Assembly: GCA_025094145.1 (NCBI GenBank)
Contig: JALLLS010000012.1
Coordinates: 248,001-312,000, forward strand
Length of the DNA: 64,000 nt
Reading direction: 5' to 3'
From: Spinellus fusiger
Lineage: Eukaryota; Mucoromycota; Mucoromycetes; Mucorales; Phycomycetaceae
The translations under genes were made by a program, and so were the position numbers. The notes under the pieces were generated by a model, which saw only the letters and a list, made by a program, of their open reading frames with translations, had not been told where the DNA came from and made no database searches. Shown here one piece after another: positions 59,563 to 64,000 of the stretch. Numbering within the stretch: the first letter of the stretch is position 1; each line of letters opens with the position of its first letter.

Positions 59563-61069
59563 ATGGAAGGCGACAGTAGTAGCATGAAGCGCTCAAAGTG
59601 GCATTCTGAAGACAGCGAGGACGAACTTCCTCATGAGAAGAAAATAAGACGCAAACCCAAAGTAAAGCCAGCGTCTCGTCTTGCCACTCTCCCTACACCA
59701 CCACCCTTCACAACACCCCTTGTGCGTATGCCATTCAAGCTGCCCACTGCTGCTTCTCAGCCAGTAGCACCCCTTCTTGCTGCATGTCGTCATGTGGACT
59801 GTTTTGAGAAGCTCAACCATATTGAAGAAGGGTCGTATGGGGTTGTGTTTCGTGCCCGCGACAGAGAGACAGGGGATATTGTGGCTCTGAAGAAACTCAA
59901 GCTAGAGAAGGAGAAGAATGGGTTTCCAGTGACGAGTCTGCGTGAAATCAACACACTTATGATTGCCAAACACCCTAATATTGTGAATGTACGGGAGATT
60001 GTCATGGGCCACCACCTCAACCAGTAACTATCTTTCCATCGTCTTTTTATATGTATATGTATATGTACATACATATACATATAAATAGTGTGCATTATAG
60101 AGATGACTCATGCATGTTAGAGTGTTTATTGTCATGGACTTTATTGAGCATGACCTCAAGACACTCATGACAGGTATGCGGTCGCCCTTTTTCCAGTCAG
60201 AGGTCAAGACATTAATGCTGCAGTTGCTGTCTGCGGTGGCTCTTATGCACGACAACTGGATTATCCACCGAGACTTAAAGACCAGTAACTTGCTGTTGAA
60301 TAACCGTGGCGAGATCAAGGTGGCTGATTTTGGTCTTGCCCGTAAGTATGGCAGTCCCATGGGCAATATGACACAGCTGGTGGTGACACTCTGGTACCGG
60401 TAAATGCCACTGAAAAGATAACAGCAGCCATTGACCATTAGAGCGCCTGAACTACTGCTGGGCGCTAAAGAATACTCCACAGCCATTGACATGTGGTCGA
60501 TTGGTTGTATCTTTGCAGAACTCATCAGCAACGAGCCCCTTTTACCTGGCAGAAGTGAAATTGATCAGATTGACAAGGTAAGCAAGGCAGTCCACATACA
60601 AAGACGACTGTAGAAAGGAGGAGCACTAAAAGAGAGAGAGGGGACTGTATGGCAGATATTTAAACTGTTGGGTGCTCCTAATGAAGAGGTGTGGCCTGGA
60701 TTCTCCAAACTGCCCCATGCACAGAATGTAGCCATGATTAAACAACCGTACGTAGTGGTATGAGATGTTGACTCATGTTCCCTTGCTCTTGTTAGGTATA
60801 GCAATCTAAGACGGCACTTTGTATGTCTAACAGAAGCAGGCCTTGATCTTCTGTCTCAAATGCTGACGTATGATCCAGCCAAACGTATTACAGCTGAACA
60901 GGCCTTGAAGCATCCCTTCTTTAGGTAATGTGTTGATGTTATAGAGTCCACTTTATTAATACTGTAGTGAGACACCTTATCCCAAGGATCCTGCACTGTT
61001 CCCAACATGGCCCTCTAAAGGCCAAGGTGAAAAGTAAGTAGTGCCCAAGGAATGGCATCCAACACACAC

Positions 61070-61103
<34 letters not shown>

Positions 61104-61281
61104 CTCTCTCCCTCTCTAATGAATCAACAGACGCAAAACCTATAGTCCTTCAGCACCCCAGGGCGCCCATGCAGGAATGGAAGAAGAGCAGGAACAGAAA
61201 CAAGAAGAACAAGATGCTGGCTTGGCAGGTACACTCTTTGCAGGCCAGTCTGAATCCACTGGTTTTCGACTCAAGTTGTAA
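59563..61281 (+). CDS. Cyclin-dependent kinase CDK11/PITSLRE type
   Basis: Seven exons (59563-60023, 60121-60399, 60442-60577, 60656-60747, 60796-60924, 60968-61033, 61131-61281) give 437 aa. Seen: an acidic/basic N-terminal extension ([17 protein letters not shown]), glycine loop [21 protein letters not shown] with catalytic Lys, FPVTSLREI (PITSLRE variant), [50 protein letters not shown] and the CDK11-type tail ending TGFRLKL. Family members act in splicing-coupled transcription and cell cycle with cyclin L. Intron 6 has a (CA)n run. The gene is convergent with ARPC5: only 91 bp between stop codons. Confidence 0.96.
61066..61100. repeat. (CA)n microsatellite in CDK11 intron 6
   Basis: A CA-rich run of about 35 nt followed by CT-rich sequence and an acceptor at 61130. 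Non-coding. Confidence 0.9.
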
Positions 61282-61372
61282 AATAAACACACCTACAAGT
61301 GTATACATAAGAACAACAACTGCTTTATAGAAGAGAGAAGGAAGAAGAGAGAAGGAAGAAAGAAAGGAGAGA

Positions 61373-62037
61373 TTAAAGTGTACGTTTATCTGTCATAACA
61401 CGCACAATAGCACCTGTGCCTGCTACTTCAGTCAACTATTCCCCCATAAGAATCAGCCGAGTCCATTTCAATGAGTTAGTCAACATGTCCAGTTCAATGA
61501 GCTACTTCTTCAAGAGCCATAGAGGACTCCTTACCTTCTCATGCCATGTGAGCAGCACACTAGCATTGTAGAGTTCTGGTTTGGCCATACCAGCAAACAG
61601 ATACTTCATCAACACAGCCTGATCATCCTTGGAGAGACTGCCAATCACAGTTGGAATATCAGCAGCACGGAACTGGTTAAGGACATCCACCACTGTCTGT
61701 ATGCTTGTAGCCTGTTCTTCTCTCTATTAGCCCACATGCACTAGGGCATGGAGTACAACTTGCCTTGGCTGTTTCCAGGTGACGGCCATAAGGAGGGTTC
61801 TCAAGTGACAGAGCAAGAGCTGCACTTTGGTCGCCTCTATGCAAACACTACATATGAATGACAAGTGGCGACACGTCTCTATTACCGAGTCAACAGCTGT
61901 CGTACGTTGTTGGTGCGTGTTTGTGCAGCTGCTGTGGCCTGTTCATCCGAAAGAGGTGACTCGAACTCAGCAAGAAACTCGTCTGGAGTGTACGTATCTT
62001 CCTCGTACTGGTCAATATCAATCTTACGCCAAGACAT
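61373..62037 (-). CDS. ARPC5: Arp2/3 complex 16 kDa subunit
   Basis: Four exons (62037-61886, 61836-61764, 61711-61535, 61435-61373) give 154 aa, the normal length. ARPC5 is a core subunit of the actin-branching Arp2/3 complex. Seen: MSWRKIDIDQYEEDTY, the helical GDQSAALALSLENPPYG, TVVDVLNQFRAADI, DQAVLMKYLFAGM, LTWHEK and TGAIVRVMTDKRTL. Intron 2 (61763-61712) begins with GC (AAG/GCAAGT), and reading it through breaks the frame (52 nt), so a GC-AG intron is required. ALDH-like phase checks hold at all junctions. The gene lies tail to tail with CDK11. Confidence 0.95.
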
Positions 62038-62470
62038 GAGGAGGAGGAGATGAGGTGTGTTCTCTTTTAAAGGTCACGTCATTCAATCCAGGCTGGGATT
62101 TTATTATATTATTTTTTAAAGTCAAAAAGATGATGAGTGAAATAAGATCCAAAAAGGCCCTTAGATGAGGGATGAATGAAGACAGAACCCATTTAATCCT
62201 ATAGAGATAATAATAAAAGGGCACTTTGACCTTGTAGCCAATTCTCCATACAAATACACTGAGAGATATCTAAGCAGACAGATATCTAAGCAGACAGACA
62301 GAAAGAATAGACTCGACTGCCTTGGGTTGCAGTGATTGTTATATAGTTAATATTACTATCGTTGTTATTGTTATTGTTATTGTTAATATTACTGTTATTG
62401 CTATTGCTATTGCTACCACTGCTACCACTGCTACCACTGCCACCCTTCACAGCACAACTCTTGTCAACAT
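62038..62470. other. Intergenic region between ARPC5 start and septin 3' end
   Basis: About 430 bp holding simple repeats (TTATTG/TTGCTA/CCACTG units, 62360-62440) that produce a spurious Val/Ile/Thr open frame. It holds the ARPC5 promoter. No gene. Confidence 0.6.
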
Positions 62471-64000
62471 TTACTTATTAAATGAAAACCCTTTCTTTTT
62501 GGATTTCTCGGGTGTCATAGGTCGGCCTGCTTCCAGTCGACGTCTCTTTTCTTCAAGATCCAAGCGCTGTTTATCCAAAGCCTCCTTCATTTCTTTGTGG
62601 CGGGCATACAGCTAATTTCCCCCCTCATCATCAATACATAGACACACAATACATACACAGACACAATCACACATTACCTCTTCTTCAGACTGCTTCAACT
62701 TGTGCTCCTTCTCCTGTACCTTGGCATGGAAGACAGATCTCATCTCAGTCTCCATCTTGGCCAACTTCTGTTCATGGGCCAGTCGCTCTTCCTCCATCTT
62801 TTGCACAGGGCTAAACAAGCAATAAAGGAGGTAGGTAAAGGGGGGAAGGGGGGAAGGGGTGTGTGTGCGTGAGTGTGAGTGAGTGAGTGAGTGAGTGAGT
62901 GTATTGATGATGAGGGGTTAAACACAGATCAGCATGCCAAATCCACCTTCCCTCTCTCTTTTTTTCTTCTTCCTAGTATCTCCTGCAATAACTTACTTGA
63001 CCTCCTTAAATACTGAAGGATCCTGCTGAATACCCATAGCAGACAGTTTCTCTGTACGGTAATTCTCATAGAGTACATCATTTGTGAATTCCTTCAATTC
63101 CTCCATATGGGTACGGATCAACATTTGACGCAGCTTCACGAAATCACAGTGCTCCTCATTGTCCACCTCAATCACACCCCATGGATACTTGCGACCACGC
63201 GCATGACGACCGCCCTCCACTTCAAACTCCTTATCAGAACCCACAATCGCAAAGGGGATCTTGGCCATCACTTCACGGTTTTCGGCAATGGTCTCCTCAT
63301 CATCGTATTCATAGGCAGGTGCTTGGTAGATCTGGATGTTGTGGTGCTTGATATCTGCCAGGATACGCTGCTTAAAGGCAGTGACCTCTTCTTCTGTCAG
63401 GGTGTCTGCCTTGGCAATCACAGGAATCAGATTGACGCGGGTATGCAGACGACGCATAAATTCAACATCCATCGGCTTCAGGGCATGGCCAGTAGGGGTG
63501 ATAAAGTACAGACAGGCATGGATGCGGTTGTCCACCATTTTGCGTCGATTGACACGGTTCTCTTGCTCAAGGTAGGCATCGAAGCGAGATTCAATATTAT
63601 CGAGAATGGGCTTCCAACTAACAAGAGATGAGTTGTCCAGTGTCTTTGATCCTTTCTTTACCTCTCTTCATTGTTCACGAAATCACCAAAGCCAGGTGTG
63701 TCTACTACTGTCATTCTCAGGCGTACACCATTCTCCTCAATGTCTGTAGTGATGGACTGGATTTCTACTGTCTGTAGACATTCATGGGTGGGTTCTGCTG
63801 GCTGCTTTGTAGGGTAGATTTGTGTATTAAAGAGAGTGTTGACCAGTGTTGATTTTCCTAGGCCTGATTCACCTGCAGACATACAGGGGGGGTTGGGTAG
63901 GGTGCTCAGAAGGTGTTTGGAAGAGTGTTCAGAAGAAGAGGGAGAGAACGACTTACCCACAACCATGCATGTGAATTGGAATCCTGTCTTGACTGACTTG
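62471..64000 (-). CDS. Septin (Cdc3/AspB-type), 5' end cut by window edge
   Basis: Five visible exons (64000-63957 partial, 63872-63662, 63617-62997, 62810-62678, 62611-62471). Septins are GTP-binding filament proteins at necks and hyphal tips. Motifs: P-loop GESGLGKST (G1), [11 protein letters not shown] (G3), [16 protein letters not shown] (G4), and the septin unique element [34 protein letters not shown], then a C-terminal coiled coil ([48 protein letters not shown]). The intron at the G1 motif splits the Gly codon. The N-terminus lies outside the window. Confidence 0.96.
62863..62902. repeat. (GAGT)n microsatellite in septin intron
   Basis: About eight GAGT-like units in the 186-nt intron between septin exons 3 and 4 of this model. 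Confidence 0.85.

Overview
This is eukaryotic nuclear DNA. The coding density, the many short introns (about 42-110 nt, mostly GTAAGT-type donors), the AT-rich spacers and the protein families point to a filamentous fungus of the Mucoromycota, most likely Mucorales. The main clues are a carB-type phytoene dehydrogenase, an antiquitin-type ALDH7, an ELMO/CED-12 protein and a Cdc3/AspB-type septin. I built about 23 gene models by hand from reading frame, splice consensus and family conservation. The exon sums were checked to be multiples of three. None has transcript support, and non-ATG starts were ignored.

Layout. 0.5-2.3 kb: carB. 5.4 kb: a small proline/lysine-repeat protein ending in a CaaX box. 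5.8-7.7 kb (-): ALDH7. 10.9-12.0 kb (+): a four-CBS protein. 12.1-13.2 kb (-): the ATP12 chaperone. 14.2-15.1 kb (+): an unknown protein. 15-23 kb is a gene desert carrying two decayed Tc1/mariner transposases. 23.0-35.1 kb is gene-dense: peptidyl-tRNA hydrolase 2, a giant glycogenin (about 2,003 aa), clathrin light chain, an Na+/H+ exchanger and, on the minus strand, a poly-Q protein. 35.1-40.3 kb is a second AT-rich desert. 40.3-46.0 kb (+): a C2H2 zinc-finger protein, a four-helix membrane protein and ELMO. 46.3-49.4 kb: PRP38-type splicing factor (-) and a SET-domain methyltransferase (+) that share a 151-bp divergent promoter. 50.4-56.3 kb (-): GPI mannosyltransferase SMP3, a dual-specificity phosphatase and the chitin-synthase export chaperone CHS7. 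58.5-64 kb: a secreted orphan protein (+), CDK11 (+), ARPC5 (-) and a septin (-) cut by the right edge.

There is no operon logic. Several genes nevertheless serve polarised growth and traffic (CHS7, septin, ARPC5, ELMO, clathrin light chain, NHE); this may be chance. I found no CRISPR array, no convincing tRNA or rRNA and no virus-like genes. The least ordinary items are the glycogenin with a tail of roughly 1,650 residues, the CaaX mini-protein, a predicted 12-nt microexon in the PRP38 gene, two frame-enforced GC-AG introns, and a microsatellite-derived insert of about 100 residues inside ELMO.
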